Source: Deltaproteobacteria bacterium
GTDB lineage: Bacteria > JACQOV01
Direction: 5' to 3'
Assembly (NCBI GenBank): GCA_016202395.1
Contig: JACQOV010000070.1
Span: 1-38,277 of the forward strand
DNA: 38,277 bases
Within the stretch, counting starts at the first letter, position 1. Each line of letters opens with the position of its first letter. Positions 17,055 to 27,080 of this stretch are shown here, one piece after another. Made by a program: the position numbers and the translations under genes. Below the pieces are notes generated by a model. It made no database searches, was not told the DNA's origin, and saw only the letters and a list, made by a program, of their open reading frames with translations.

Positions 17055-18032
17055 ATGGCAACCTACATCTTGAAACGGCTGATAGGGATGGGGCCGATGT
17101 TGATTGGGATCACGTTGATCTCTTTTGTGGTGATTCATCTCGCTCCGGGCGAACCGACCGACATGCAGACTCAACTCAACCCCAAAGCCTCCGCGGAGGC
17201 TTACCAAAGGCTGCGAGAACATTACGGATTAAACGACCCTATTCACATCCAATATTGGAATTGGCTTAAACGGATTGCTAAATTAGATCTTGGCAATTCG
17301 TTTCGCCAAGACGGACGCCCTGTCATCGACAAAATCAAAGAGGCTTTACCGATCACAATTCTTCTCAATGTTCTCTCGCTCTTCTTAATTCTTCTCGTCT
17401 CGATTCCGATTGGAGTTCTGGCCGCCACACGCCAGTACTCTCTGTTCGACAAGCTCACCACGGTGGTGGTCTATATTGGGTTTGCCGTCCCCACTTTCTG
17501 GCTTGCGCTTCTCATGATGATTCTGTTTGGGCTGGAACTCGGTTGGCTTCCCATCTCAGGGCTACACTCGTTTGGCTATGAACTTTTCTCCCCGGCTCAA
17601 AAATTTTCGGATCTCGCAAAGCATCTCGCCTTGCCAGTTTTTGTCGCCGCTTTTGGCGGGCTTGCGGGACTTTCACGCTATATGCGACTCAACCTTTTGG
17701 AGGTGATCCGACAAGACTATATTCTCACAGCGCGAGCCAAAGGGCTCTCTGAAAACAAAGTGATCTACAAACACGCTCTCCGAAACGCGCTTCTCCCGGT
17801 GATCACTATTTTAGGGCTCTCGATTCCAGGATTGATCGGCGGCGGAGTTATTTTTGAAAGTATCTTCTCCATCCCCGGGATGGGGCGACTTTTTTATGAA
17901 AGTGTGATGGCCAGGGATTACCCCGTGGTGATGGGGATTCTTGTCATTGGAGGAGTATTAACGCTTCTGGGAAATTTAATTGCGGATGCGAGTTATGCGT
18001 TGGCCGATCCGCGGATTCGACACGGAAAATGA
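17055..18032 (+). CDS. Peptide ABC transporter permease (DppB/OppB type)
   Basis: A 325-aa inner-membrane permease with about six hydrophobic segments. The N-terminal OppB signature [19 protein letters not shown] is at residues 6-24. The EAA loop that contacts the ATPase is [20 protein letters not shown] near 225-244, followed by [22 protein letters not shown]. The ATG at 17055 was chosen; an upstream TTG at 17037 would add six residues. The stop overlaps the next permease by 4 bp. Confidence 0.93.
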   Translation: MATYILKRLIGMGPMLIGITLISFVVIHLAPGEPTDMQTQLNPKASAEAYQRLREHYGLNDPIHIQYWNWLKRIAKLDLGNSFRQDGRPVIDKIKEALPITILLNVLSLFLILLVSIPIGVLAATRQYSLFDKLTTVVVYIGFAVPTFWLALLMMILFGLELGWLPISGLHSFGYELFSPAQKFSDLAKHLALPVFVAAFGGLAGLSRYMRLNLLEVIRQDYILTARAKGLSENKVIYKHALRNALLPVITILGLSIPGLIGGGVIFESIFSIPGMGRLFYESVMARDYPVVMGILVIGGVLTLLGNLIADASYALADPRIRHGK

Positions 18033-18886
18033 CAAATATGACAGAAATCGGCGGTTTCAAAGCTTTCTGGCGGCGACTTCGAAAGAACCGGCTGGCGATG
18101 ACAGGATCGGGGATCGTCCTTCTTCTCGTCCTTGCCGCCCTACTCGCCCCCTGGATTGCCCCCTACGATCCTACGGAAATCGATATCGATCAGATCATGA
18201 TGCCTCCCACTCTCCAACATCCTTTGGGAACCGACATGCTGGGACGAGATGTTTTAAGTCGAATGATCTACGGCTCTCGAGTCTCCCTTCAAGTGAGTTT
18301 TATTGCAGTGGGAATTGCCCTGATGATTGGGGTGATCTTTGGCTCTTTGGCGGGATACTACGGTGGCAAAACTGACACCGTTGTGATGCGATTCGTCGAT
18401 CTCATGCTCTGCTTCCCCAGTTTCTTCTTAATCCTAAGCGTCATCGCTTTTCTGGAACCCTCCCTTCTCAACATTATGATCGTGATTGGACTCACGAGTT
18501 GGATGGGAATGGCGCGATTGGTTCGAGCCGAATTCCTCTCGCTCAAAGAGCGCGAGTTTGTGCTGGCTGCCAAAGCTCAAGGGATTCCGGACCGGCGGAT
18601 CATCGTGCGACATCTTTTGCCCAATGCAATTGCTCCTGCGGTAGTTTCTGCTATCCTAGGGATCGGAGCGGCGATTTTAACAGAGTCGGCCTTAAGTTTT
18701 CTGGGGCTGGGGGTTCAGCCTCCCATCCCAAGTTGGGGAAATATTTTAACGGCTGGAAAAGATAACATCGAGATCGCCTGGTGGCTCTCCCTGTTTCCAG
18801 GGCTTGCGATACTGATTACGATTTTAGGCTATAATCTTTTGGGCGAGGGGGCTCGTGACGCGCTGGACCCAAGGTTGAAGTTGTAA
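18029..18886 (+). CDS. Peptide ABC transporter permease (DppC/OppC type)
   Basis: A 285-aa permease with the N-terminal OppC segment [19 protein letters not shown] and the characteristic [24 protein letters not shown] at about 69-92. The ATPase-contact loop is [21 protein letters not shown] near 180-200. [13 protein letters not shown] near 230 is also typical of this subfamily. It pairs with the preceding DppB-type permease (ATGA overlap), forming the transmembrane heterodimer. The next gene begins 1 nt after its stop. Confidence 0.94.
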   Translation: MTNMTEIGGFKAFWRRLRKNRLAMTGSGIVLLLVLAALLAPWIAPYDPTEIDIDQIMMPPTLQHPLGTDMLGRDVLSRMIYGSRVSLQVSFIAVGIALMIGVIFGSLAGYYGGKTDTVVMRFVDLMLCFPSFFLILSVIAFLEPSLLNIMIVIGLTSWMGMARLVRAEFLSLKEREFVLAAKAQGIPDRRIIVRHLLPNAIAPAVVSAILGIGAAILTESALSFLGLGVQPPIPSWGNILTAGKDNIEIAWWLSLFPGLAILITILGYNLLGEGARDALDPRLKL

Positions 18887-18887
18887 A

Positions 18888-19853
18888 ATGTCGTTACTCC
18901 AAATTAAAAATCTTTCGGTTCAATTCGACACTCCTCAAGGGATTTTGAAGGCCGTTGATGATGTCAGTTTTGAGCTGGACAAAGGAGAGACGCTTGGACT
19001 GGTGGGAGAGTCGGGCTGTGGAAAGACCGTTACTTCTCTCTCGATTCTTCGTCTCATCCCCTCTCCCCCAGGTCGAATCACGCAAGGCTCCATCCTTTTT
19101 GACGGGAAAGATCTCCTGAAACTCCCCGAAAAAGAGATGCGCAAGATCCGTGGCAGTGAGATCGCCATGATCTTCCAAGAACCGATGACAGCGCTTAATC
19201 CCGTTTTTACGATCGGAAACCAGATTATGGAAACGATCCGGACCCATCGCAAAGTAACTCAGGCCCAGGCTCGAGATCAAGCGGAAGAACTTTTAAAAGT
19301 AGTGGGTATTCCCGAACCCAAGCGCCGATTGAAAAGTTATCCTCACGAACTCAGTGGTGGGATGCGACAACGGGCCATGATTGCGATCGCTCTGAGCTGC
19401 AATCCGAAAATCTTGATCGCCGATGAACCCACTACAGCTTTGGATGTGACGATCCAAGCTCAAATCTTGGAGCTCCTTCAAAAACTGCAAGAAGAATTTC
19501 ACATGTCCATCCTCCTGATTACGCATGATTTAGGGATCGTGGCAGAAAGGGTTCGGGATGTCGCCATTATGTATGCCGGAAAGATTGTGGAGCAAACCTC
19601 GACGAAACGACTTTTTGAAAATCCCCTTCATCCTTACACACGCGGGCTTCTCGGCTCAATTCCGCAATTCGATCCCGCTCGATCGCAGAAGAGACTCAAA
19701 AACATTCCCGGCGTGGTTCCGGATCTCCGAATGCCCCCGCCCGGATGCCTTTTCTCCGATCGTTGTTTCATGAAAGTTTCACATTGTGAGCAAGAGATTC
19801 CTCCGCTAGAAGAGAAAGAAGCGGGCCATGGGGTTCGATGTTTTGAGGTGTAA
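18888..19853 (+). CDS. Peptide ABC transporter ATPase (DppD/OppD type)
   Basis: A 321-aa ATPase with Walker A GESGCGKT near residues 39-46, signature LSGGMRQR near 152-159, Walker [13 protein letters not shown] near 171-182 and the H-loop ITHD near 207. The C-terminal oligo_HPY extension ([12 protein letters not shown] onward) contains the Cys-rich segment [14 protein letters not shown], which in DppD-type subunits resembles a metal or Fe-S site. It forms the ATPase pair with the next gene, 2 nt downstream. Confidence 0.95.
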   Translation: MSLLQIKNLSVQFDTPQGILKAVDDVSFELDKGETLGLVGESGCGKTVTSLSILRLIPSPPGRITQGSILFDGKDLLKLPEKEMRKIRGSEIAMIFQEPMTALNPVFTIGNQIMETIRTHRKVTQAQARDQAEELLKVVGIPEPKRRLKSYPHELSGGMRQRAMIAIALSCNPKILIADEPTTALDVTIQAQILELLQKLQEEFHMSILLITHDLGIVAERVRDVAIMYAGKIVEQTSTKRLFENPLHPYTRGLLGSIPQFDPARSQKRLKNIPGVVPDLRMPPPGCLFSDRCFMKVSHCEQEIPPLEEKEAGHGVRCFEV

Positions 19854-19855
19854 AA

Positions 19856-20635
19856 ATGCTCGATATCCGAAATCTCCGAAAGACATTTCTATTGCGATCC
19901 AACTTTTTTGAGAGGCCAAGCGAGCTTGTTGCCGTCAACAACGTCTCTCTCTCCCTTCAAAAGGGGGAGATTCTAGGGCTTGTGGGGGAGAGTGGCTCCG
20001 GCAAATCGACGCTAGCTCGTTTGATTTTGAGACTTCTAGAACCGGATGGGGGTGAAATCGATTACCAAGGCCAAGATATTTTGAAACTCAGTCAAAAAGC
20101 GTTTCGCCCTTTTCGGAAAGAGATCCAGATCGTCTTCCAAGACCCGTACGCCTCGCTGAACCCTCGCATGACGGTCGGTGAGATCGTTGGGGAAGGGCCC
20201 AAAGTGCACAAGATGGCTCGCGGAAAAGAGCTCAAAGATCGCGTGGCGGAACTTCTTCAGCAGGTGGGGCTTCGGCCTGAGGCCGCACAACGTTACCCTC
20301 ATGAATTCAGTGGAGGTCAACGACAGCGGATTGGCATTGCAAGAGCGCTGTCGGTAAATCCTAAAATCTTGATTGCCGATGAGCCGGTTTCTGCCTTGGA
20401 TGTTTCCATCCAAGCCCAAATCTTAAATCTTCTTTTGGACCTTCAAGAAAAATTAGATCTTACGATGCTTTTTATCGCCCATGATCTGCGGGTTGTTGAA
20501 TTCGTGTGTGACCGTGTGGCCGTGATGTATCGTGGCGAGATTGTTGAATTGGAAACCGCAGAACAGATCTATAAAAGTCCACAGCATCCCTATACTCAGA
20601 AACTTCTCTCCGCCATCCCCAAACTTCCAAAATGA
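19856..20635 (+). CDS. Peptide ABC transporter ATPase (DppF/OppF type), short
   Basis: A 259-aa ATPase with Walker [10 protein letters not shown] near residues 45-53, signature FSGGQRQR near 152-159, Walker [13 protein letters not shown] near 171-182 and H-loop IAHD. It ends just after [12 protein letters not shown], so the oligo_HPY tail is nearly absent; typical OppF proteins run to about 320 aa. The tail is missing without any sign of a frameshift, so a naturally short form is likely. It is the last gene of the transporter operon, followed by a terminator. Confidence 0.93.
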   Translation: MLDIRNLRKTFLLRSNFFERPSELVAVNNVSLSLQKGEILGLVGESGSGKSTLARLILRLLEPDGGEIDYQGQDILKLSQKAFRPFRKEIQIVFQDPYASLNPRMTVGEIVGEGPKVHKMARGKELKDRVAELLQQVGLRPEAAQRYPHEFSGGQRQRIGIARALSVNPKILIADEPVSALDVSIQAQILNLLLDLQEKLDLTMLFIAHDLRVVEFVCDRVAVMYRGEIVELETAEQIYKSPQHPYTQKLLSAIPKLPK

Positions 20636-20644
20636 TGGAAATAA

Positions 20645-20670
20645 AAAAGGGGCGATGACTCGCCCCTTTT
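20645..20670. terminator. Bidirectional Rho-independent terminator
   Basis: A stem AAAAGGGGCGA (20645-20655) pairs perfectly with TCGCCCCTTTT (20660-20670) around a TGAC loop. The A-run and T-run flanks make it work on both strands. It lies between the convergent ends of the peptide transporter operon (+) and groEL (-). Confidence 0.9.
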
Positions 20671-20702
20671 CGTTTGGTTCTTACTTCAAAGAACGCTTGA
20701 GC

Positions 20703-22340
<1,638 letters not shown>

Positions 22341-22354
22341 TTATTCCTCCTTCC

Positions 22355-22645
22355 TTATTTTTCAATGATTCCTAAGATCTCTTCTTCACGAAGGATGAGA
22401 TGATCCTCCCCTTCAATCTTCACATCCGCCCCTGCGTATTTTGCGAACAGGACCCGATCTCCAACCTTAACATCTAAGGGGAGAACCTTCCCATTCTCTT
22501 GAACCTTTCCTTTCCCTACAGCAACTACCTTCCCTTCCATGGGCTTCTCTTTGGCCGTGTCAGGGATGATAATGCCGCCTTTGGTTTTTTCTTCTTCTTC
22601 AAGCCGCTTGATAAGAATTCTATCTTGAAGTGGTCTAATTTTCAT
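22355..22645 (-). CDS. groES: Co-chaperonin GroES (Hsp10)
   Basis: The 96-aa lid of the GroEL chamber, starting [20 protein letters not shown]. The mobile loop [16 protein letters not shown] is near residues 20-35 and [11 protein letters not shown] near 63-73. An upstream ATG at 22654 is only 2 nt from the AGGAG, while the ATG at 22645 has an 11-nt spacing and gives the family N-terminus, so I choose 22645. Transcription comes from the promoter and CIRCE at 22702-22763. Confidence 0.96.
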   Translation of the reverse strand: MKIRPLQDRILIKRLEEEEKTKGGIIIPDTAKEKPMEGKVVAVGKGKVQENGKVLPLDVKVGDRVLFAKYAGADVKIEGEDHLILREEEILGIIEK

Positions 22646-22701
22646 GGCAAGCATATCTCCTTTCTATTTAGAATCAATAAGTTACACTAACTCTTCCATT
22701 A

Positions 22702-22728
22702 TTAGCACTCATCTAGGTCGAGTGCTAA
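22702..22728 (-). promoter_or_regulatory. CIRCE operator (HrcA binding site)
   Basis: A perfect TTAGCACTC-N9-GAGTGCTAA inverted repeat upstream of groES, identical to the CIRCE consensus. HrcA binds it to repress groESL in unstressed cells. The position right after the -10 box fits steric block of RNA polymerase and places CIRCE at the start of the mRNA. hrcA itself is not in the window. Confidence 0.97.
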
Positions 22729-22735
22729 CAAAACG

Positions 22736-22763
22736 AATATATCACCGTTTTTTAAAAAATCAA
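22736..22763 (-). promoter_or_regulatory. groESL promoter
   Basis: On the minus strand TTGATT (22763-22758) and TATATT (22741-22736) are separated by 16 bp. The -10 box ends 7 nt before the CIRCE, so transcription would start at or just before the operator. Confidence 0.6.
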
Positions 22764-22777
22764 GGGGTCAAAAGGAA

Positions 22778-22850
22778 TTTATTTTATCTTTTTGGCTTCG
22801 TCAGCGTGGAATTTGGCGTAGAGGGTTTGCCATTCGGCATTAGCGGGGCT
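22778..22850. repeat. 73-bp direct repeat, copy 1
   Basis: Identical over 73 bp to 25892-25964, same orientation, 3114 bp apart. It covers the 3' end of the DUF507 remnant. Divergence begins abruptly in the coding sequence after the GGGGCT. Confidence 0.9.
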
Positions 22851-22928
22851 CCAATGGGGACGGAAAGCGCGAATGCACTGGCGAACCGCTTGACTCATTC
22901 TGTGAATCTGTTCAGGACTTAATCGCAT
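22779..22928 (-). pseudogene. Chimeric, internally deleted DUF507 gene
   Basis: A 49-residue reading frame. Its first 15 residues (MRLSPEQIHRMSQAV) resemble the N-terminus of the intact DUF507 protein at 26165-26446. Its last 30 residues (AFRPHWSPANAEWQTL and on) are almost identical to the C-terminus of the other DUF507 protein at 25893-26165. About 40 central residues are missing. It reads as a fusion of two tandem paralogues by deletion. The 3' 73 bp are base-for-base the same as 25892-25964. It might still be translated as a mini-protein, but a remnant is more likely. Confidence 0.75.
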
Positions 22929-22929
22929 A

Positions 22930-23014
22930 ACTTCATTCTACACAGTTCGGCCACGATGGCGCAAGGTTCGAACCCGTTTTTCAGCACGGTGTTGCATGCG
23001 GTTCAGAAATCGTC
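22930..23014 (-). pseudogene. Possible gene remnant sharing a DDF.TAC segment with 24270-24407
   Basis: The minus strand reads DDF-stop-TACNTVLKNGFEP and on to AELCRMK, with a TGA replacing one residue. The DDF.TAC part matches the remnant downstream of the lipoprotein gene (19 of 23 bases identical, 22992-23014 and 24292-24314). The gene family is not recognised, and the call is tentative. Confidence 0.3.
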
Positions 23015-23020
23015 TATATT
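22992..23020 (+). promoter_or_regulatory. Promoter of DUF4382-like lipoprotein gene
   Basis: TTGCAT (22992-22997) and TATATT (23015-23020) with a 17-bp spacer, followed by an ordinary leader with SD GAGGAG at 23045-23050. The -35 box falls inside the short repeat that also occurs at 24292. Confidence 0.45.
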
Positions 23021-23055
23021 GGTTTTTTCAGTGCCCTTAGCAATGAGGAGACATT

Positions 23056-24267
23056 ATGAAGGGTAGAATTAGCTTGCTTGGAGTGAGTGGTTTGCTTTTA
23101 GCCGTTCTATTCTTTGCATTGGGTGGGTGCGGATCGAGTAGCACTGAGAATAGCACTGATAGTACAAGCGGCACCGCTCGTTTTTTCAATGGTCCCACAC
23201 CTGCCGGTGGTTCGGCCGGTGCTTTAAGTATAAACGATGCCACTCTGGTAGCCAGTGCCAGTGCGGCGACGACTCCCAGCGATGGAAACTGGCTCCTTTC
23301 ACCGGATCAGATGATCCTGACGCTCACCTCGATCGATTTAATACCGGATTCTGGCTCCAGTTCGGGTACTCTTTCCGATTCGACGTGCACCATCACGTAT
23401 GACAGAAGCCAGGTTGGTCTGGCAGAATTGGTGGATTGCCCCTTTACGGTAGACCCGGGAACTTACACATCGATCATTCTGTATTTCAATGCGACTTACC
23501 AAGTTTTGATCGATGACTCCACCAACGGATTTTATACCACATCGTCTGGCATAACGACGGGTACAGCGCCGTCCGAAGGGGCACAATATTTGACAGTGAC
23601 GACCACCAGCTCCGGAAGTACGTTTGGAAACACCAGTTATCTGGCCTCACCTTTAACGGTAGCGGAAGGAGACACGGTAACGGTGAGTATTGTCATCAGC
23701 GGTCTTCAATTCTTTCGTGTGAGTGTCAGTGGTGGCACTGTTGGCCTCGGCTCTTCTGGCTCAAGCGACCCATTCCGTCCCGACATGACGGCCTCCGTCA
23801 CCGCTCCTGCCAGCCTTGGTTTTTATGTTGCTCCCGAGATTGGTACGGCCCTTAGTTATAACAGCACTACTGCAGGAGTGACTGGAATCGCATCCGTCAG
23901 CACGTACTATTCGTCAGCGACCACCCCCACATTTCTTGTTCTTGGACTGAATGGCGAGCCCACGGGCTGTAGCCCTATCGGCGTTTCAGGCGCCATCAAC
24001 GGCCCTCCCAATGGTAATACCTTGGGCGGGTACTTGGGATTGGATTCGAATGGTGTTTTAGGCTGGGCCCTTCCCACCGATAATACGTGGACTACCTATG
24101 CAACAGAGTTCAGTATGCCCCAATTAACGACGCTCAATGAGACAACACAACTCAATTGCAAAGAAATATCGACGGATCCAGCTCCATCAGGAAATACCTT
24201 TGCGTCGGGTGCGCCAGACATAATCTCCCCCGATTACTCGATAGACATGATGCTTGTGGCTCAATAA
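23056..24267 (+). CDS. DUF4382-like lipoprotein
   Basis: A 403-aa lipoprotein: hydrophobic signal ending in LGGC (Cys25), then a Ser/Thr/Gly-rich linker. The region from residue 85 has the pattern of DUF4382 domains: MILTLTSIDLIPDSG, then a strand with VDPGTYTSIILYFNATYQV near 134-152. The remainder is beta-rich and unusually high in S, T and G, typical of an exported surface protein. The strong SD (GAGGAG) fixes the start at 23056. It has its own promoter and opposite orientation to its neighbours, and sits between recombination scars, so it is probably an inserted unit. The domain assignment is by pattern and moderately certain. Confidence 0.75.
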   Translation: MKGRISLLGVSGLLLAVLFFALGGCGSSSTENSTDSTSGTARFFNGPTPAGGSAGALSINDATLVASASAATTPSDGNWLLSPDQMILTLTSIDLIPDSGSSSGTLSDSTCTITYDRSQVGLAELVDCPFTVDPGTYTSIILYFNATYQVLIDDSTNGFYTTSSGITTGTAPSEGAQYLTVTTTSSGSTFGNTSYLASPLTVAEGDTVTVSIVISGLQFFRVSVSGGTVGLGSSGSSDPFRPDMTASVTAPASLGFYVAPEIGTALSYNSTTAGVTGIASVSTYYSSATTPTFLVLGLNGEPTGCSPIGVSGAINGPPNGNTLGGYLGLDSNGVLGWALPTDNTWTTYATEFSMPQLTTLNETTQLNCKEISTDPAPSGNTFASGAPDIISPDYSIDMMLVAQ

Positions 24268-24269
24268 AA

Positions 24270-24407
24270 TTAGGCCTCCATCGCAAATTCCTTGCAGGCA
24301 GTTCGAAAATCGTCCGCTAGTTCATCCACCACGCCACGAATTCCTGGCCCGTGCGTTTTTGTGTGTGGGGGTTGGCGGTGTCTGTTTGAAAATACCCGAA
24401 CCAAACT
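24270..24407 (-). pseudogene. Possible gene remnant downstream of DUF4143 ATPase
   Basis: An open minus-strand frame ends GVVDELADDFRTACKEFAM and two more residues before a TAA at 24270. A neighbouring frame also looks protein-like (RTGQEFVAWWMN), which suggests a frameshifted relic. No start codon or family is recognised. It shares the DDF.TAC segment with 22930-23014. Confidence 0.3.
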
Positions 24408-24409
24408 CG

Positions 24410-25732
24410 TTAGGCTCGGCGAGTGGAAACAAGAAGCCATTCCCATAATGGCTGAAAATGTAGGGCCATCCCATCTTTTTCCATTTCGCGTTTTTCATCC
24501 CATGTCAGCACCGTCAGCTTAGGAACTTTTCCGCCAGAGACGGATACCCCCTTGGCGGACAATTCGTTGCTTGTTTCAACCAATGCTTTTATTTCTCGTT
24601 CCTCCGCATCCGGATTTTTGGCATCGTAACAGACTTGAATTAGTTCCACGACCTCTATTCCTTTTTTCACAATAAAATCGACTTCGCGGTCGTTGCGAGT
24701 CTTATAATAGAATAGCTCGAGATTGGGTTTAGCTCCGCGCTTAACAAGCTCGATGAAAACCAAATTTTCCATAAGCTTACCCCTGTTGGGCGAATGCTGA
24801 ATCGCTTTTGCGCTTATGAATCCATTATCAACAACATACACTTTCTTGGGAGATTTTATCCGCTGTGCCGACTTTACCGAATAACGGAGCAAAGAGAAAA
24901 CTAAATAAGCTTCCTCCAAATACTTCGTGTATTTTTCCGTAGTGGTGATGCTCTTGAAACCCAGTATGTCCTGCAATTTGCGCAGACTATATAGGCTGGC
25001 AAAGTTATTTATTAAATACGATCCCAAATTTCCTATCTGCGCCGAAAATTTAACCTTATGTCGTTTGACTACATCTTTAAAAAGCAGGGAGTCGTAGAGA
25101 ACTTCCAGATAGTCTTTGGGATCAATCTTATTTACCGCCACTTCCGGGAAACCGCCATTTAACAAGTATTCTTCCATGAACTTCAAGACCTCGCCGCGCC
25201 TTTGGGGCAAGGAACCGTATTCAGAATCTACAACAAAATTTTTTGCCCGCAGGAATTCGCTGAAATCAAACGGCAGTATTTCTATAGGCATGTGCCTGCC
25301 GGTGAGATGCGTGGCAAGTTCTTTGGAAAGCAGTCTGGCGTTGGAGCCGGTGATCACCAGGTTATAACCCTCACGGTGCAAACGATTGGCGAACAGCTCC
25401 CAGTTCGGCAAATTCTGAATTTCATCAAATAGAATAGTTTTTATGTTGCCGTAGGCTGCATGCAGCGTTTTCATCAGCTCATCCGTGGCTATGCCACCCA
25501 CACTCGCCAAAACTTCATCATCAAAATTGAAGTACATGAACGGCCGATCCTTCAAAAGCATCAGCGAGAAAACGGACTTACCGGCTCGCCTGGGTCCTAA
25601 AACTACTTTTATCAAATTCGAATCAAGCCATTTTTTGCCGAAATGGTCTTTCGTTCTTGCCACATATTGAAGTTGAAGCGACAGCAGATGTTCTTTTTCC
25701 ATTTTTTGCTTTAAAACTACGTCGTTAAGCAT
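24410..25732 (-). CDS. AAA ATPase with DUF4143 domain (second, distinct type)
   Basis: A 440-aa protein with Walker A GPRRAGKS near residues 46-53, Walker B ILFDEIQNL near 100-108 and a VITGSNARLLS sensor near 126. The ADP-binding FDFSEFLRAKNF region follows near 155. The C-terminal part has DREVDFIVKKGIEVVELIQVCYD-type residues (near 350-375) of the PD-(D/E)xK-like DUF4143 end. It belongs to the same broad family as the gene at 11699 but is clearly not a recent copy. The start at 25732 has a weak SD; ATG 25702 is an alternative. Three copies of a short motif lie just upstream (25743-25798). Its biological role is unknown. Confidence 0.85.
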   Translation of the reverse strand: MLNDVVLKQKMEKEHLLSLQLQYVARTKDHFGKKWLDSNLIKVVLGPRRAGKSVFSLMLLKDRPFMYFNFDDEVLASVGGIATDELMKTLHAAYGNIKTILFDEIQNLPNWELFANRLHREGYNLVITGSNARLLSKELATHLTGRHMPIEILPFDFSEFLRAKNFVVDSEYGSLPQRRGEVLKFMEEYLLNGGFPEVAVNKIDPKDYLEVLYDSLLFKDVVKRHKVKFSAQIGNLGSYLINNFASLYSLRKLQDILGFKSITTTEKYTKYLEEAYLVFSLLRYSVKSAQRIKSPKKVYVVDNGFISAKAIQHSPNRGKLMENLVFIELVKRGAKPNLELFYYKTRNDREVDFIVKKGIEVVELIQVCYDAKNPDAEEREIKALVETSNELSAKGVSVSGGKVPKLTVLTWDEKREMEKDGMALHFQPLWEWLLVSTRRA

Positions 25733-25742
25733 ATATTCTTTC

Positions 25743-25798
25743 TATAGTGGTCAAAAGAGACACATTCTGACCACTATACTGAGTATACAGGTCAAAAG
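25743..25798. promoter_or_regulatory. Triple TGACC-NN-TATA motif upstream of DUF4143 ATPase
   Basis: TATAGTGGTCAAAAG (25743-25757) and TATACAGGTCAAAAG (25784-25798) are direct repeats with 13 of 15 identities. CTGACCACTATA (25767-25778) is the same motif inverted. The first and inverted copies make a perfect 11-bp dyad (25743-25753 with 25768-25778). They lie 11-66 bp upstream of the start codon on the minus strand, as an autoregulatory operator would. Confidence 0.6.
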
Positions 25799-25891
25799 GG
25801 AAAAAGCAAGCAGACCAAAATAAAACGGTTAGCCATTTAGGAACAGGAGCGCATTACAGCATTCTATTCAACGGGGTGATTTTTGCATAGT

Positions 25892-25964
25892 TTTATTTTA
25901 TCTTTTTGGCTTCGTCAGCGTGGAATTTGGCGTAGAGGGTTTGCCATTCGGCATTAGCGGGGCT
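25892..25964. repeat. 73-bp direct repeat, copy 2
   Basis: Identical to 22778-22850. This copy is the 3' end of an intact DUF507 gene and is therefore likely the source. Confidence 0.9.
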
Positions 25965-26165
25965 TAAATGAGGACGAAAAGCACGGATCCGTTGATGTAC
26001 GGCTTGATCAACCTTTTCTTCCCGTTCCAATTGTTCTGAAAGGACATTTCTAATCTGTTGTAGCACTACCTTCTCACTGGCCAGCAGCTCCGCCTCTTTG
26101 GACTGAGTGATTGCGCGCACAATCTTTTGTGAAAGATGAACAACCCTCTCTGGACTCATCGACAT
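25893..26165 (-). CDS. DUF507 family protein (second of tandem pair)
   Basis: A 90-aa protein starting MSMSPERVVHLSQKIVRAI and ending SPANAEWQTLYAKFHADEAKKIK-like, with predicted helices and charge-rich composition. DUF507 proteins are short, helical and often found as adjacent pairs; their function is unknown. The start codon overlaps the stop of the upstream paralogue by one base, so the two are co-translated. An alternative ATG at 26159 would drop two residues. Residues 60-90 correspond to the duplicated 73-bp block. Confidence 0.85.
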   Translation of the reverse strand: MSMSPERVVHLSQKIVRAITQSKEAELLASEKVVLQQIRNVLSEQLEREEKVDQAVHQRIRAFRPHLSPANAEWQTLYAKFHADEAKKIK

Positions 26166-26446
26166 CAGAGAACCATCCCCTTCTCTTCAGCCAACTTGGC
26201 TTTAATTTTGTGAAACATCTTTCCCCAATCGGCCCCCTCTTGATCCAGAAGCTGCGCATTCTTTTGGAGAAGGGCCTCTACCTCTTTTTCAAGCTCTGTC
26301 TCCGCCGTTTGATCGGCCTCAAGAACCTTTGCAACACGATCCACAAGTTTCTCTTCTGCAACAGAGGATCGAATCCCCTTCCCTTCCACTAAAGCATGAA
26401 TCACGGCTTTGCTAATCCTATGAATCTGTTCCCGGCTCAGATGCAT
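26165..26446 (-). CDS. DUF507 family protein (first of tandem pair)
   Basis: A 93-aa protein starting MHLSREQIHRISKAVIHAL, with an acidic helical middle (ETELEKEVEALLQKN) and C-terminal DWGKMFHKIKAKLAEEKG. A GTG at 26458 would add four residues and has a GAGG at suitable spacing, so the start is uncertain. It is clearly paralogous to the following gene. The pair lies downstream of a truncated antiporter gene. Confidence 0.85.
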   Translation of the reverse strand: MHLSREQIHRISKAVIHALVEGKGIRSSVAEEKLVDRVAKVLEADQTAETELEKEVEALLQKNAQLLDQEGADWGKMFHKIKAKLAEEKGMVL

Positions 26447-26476
26447 TTTAAAACCCACAAAATCACCCTCGTTAAT

Positions 26477-27066
26477 TTAAACAGTAACACCCTTTAAAAG
26501 GTCCCATCCTTTAGATAATACATATCTTAGCCAATATCCGGCTGTAAGAGAAGTGACAATTGCAATTAGCACAAGAACCGCAAAAAATGTTTCATTAATA
26601 ATACCAAGGTCAAATGCGACCGTGGCAAGGACAATGCCGGGTCCTCCTCTTGCATTCATGGTAAGACCCAGATTAAAACTTGAAAGCCAACTTTGATGTG
26701 CCAACTTGGCAGCGATCATTGTCCCAAGAGTCTTTACGGTCACCGCAAAAAGCAAGAAGATTAAAAAGAAAGATAGATCAAAATGATGAACCAAATCAAG
26801 TTTCAGACCGACCACCGCAAAATATATGGGAATAAAGAAGCCCAAACCGATTTCCTTTACATGTGTCTTCACACTCGCAATTTTTTCATTGGCAGTTGTG
26901 CCGACTACAATTCCGGCTAGAAATGCGCCGAAAATAATGTTTACATTTAAAAAGCTCGCAACCACAGCGAACAAAAAACACACAAACAACACATATCCAG
27001 TGGCAGAAGATTTTATCAGGAGATTGAGGCGCGATTTATTTACCCATTCAAAAAGCCTTGGCAATA
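26477..27066 (-). pseudogene. C-terminal half of CPA2-type Na+/H+ antiporter
   Basis: About 196 native residues of a cation/proton antiporter membrane domain, beginning at LPRLFEWVNKSRLN right at the IS boundary. Five or more hydrophobic segments remain, with the conserved VNIIFGAFLAGIVVG, GFFIPIYFAVVGLKLDL and LTMNARGGPGIVLATVAFDLGIIN of the CPA2/KefB family. The N-terminal half (usually another 190 or so residues) is absent. The open frame continues to 27205 through the IS end, but that part is not antiporter. Its missing half is not on the other side of the IS. Confidence 0.85.
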
Positions 27067-27080
27067 CTAATACAAACGCG

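Noticed and set aside
22945..22965. GG-N10-GC spacing resembling a sigma-54 box before the lipoprotein gene
   Set aside because: Neither TGGC nor TTGC elements are present beyond the spaced dinucleotides; a sigma-70-type pair at 22992-23020 fits better.
24254..24448. Small plus-strand frame after the lipoprotein gene
   Set aside because: It starts in the lipoprotein tail in another frame, has no SD and overlaps the end of the minus-strand ATPase gene.
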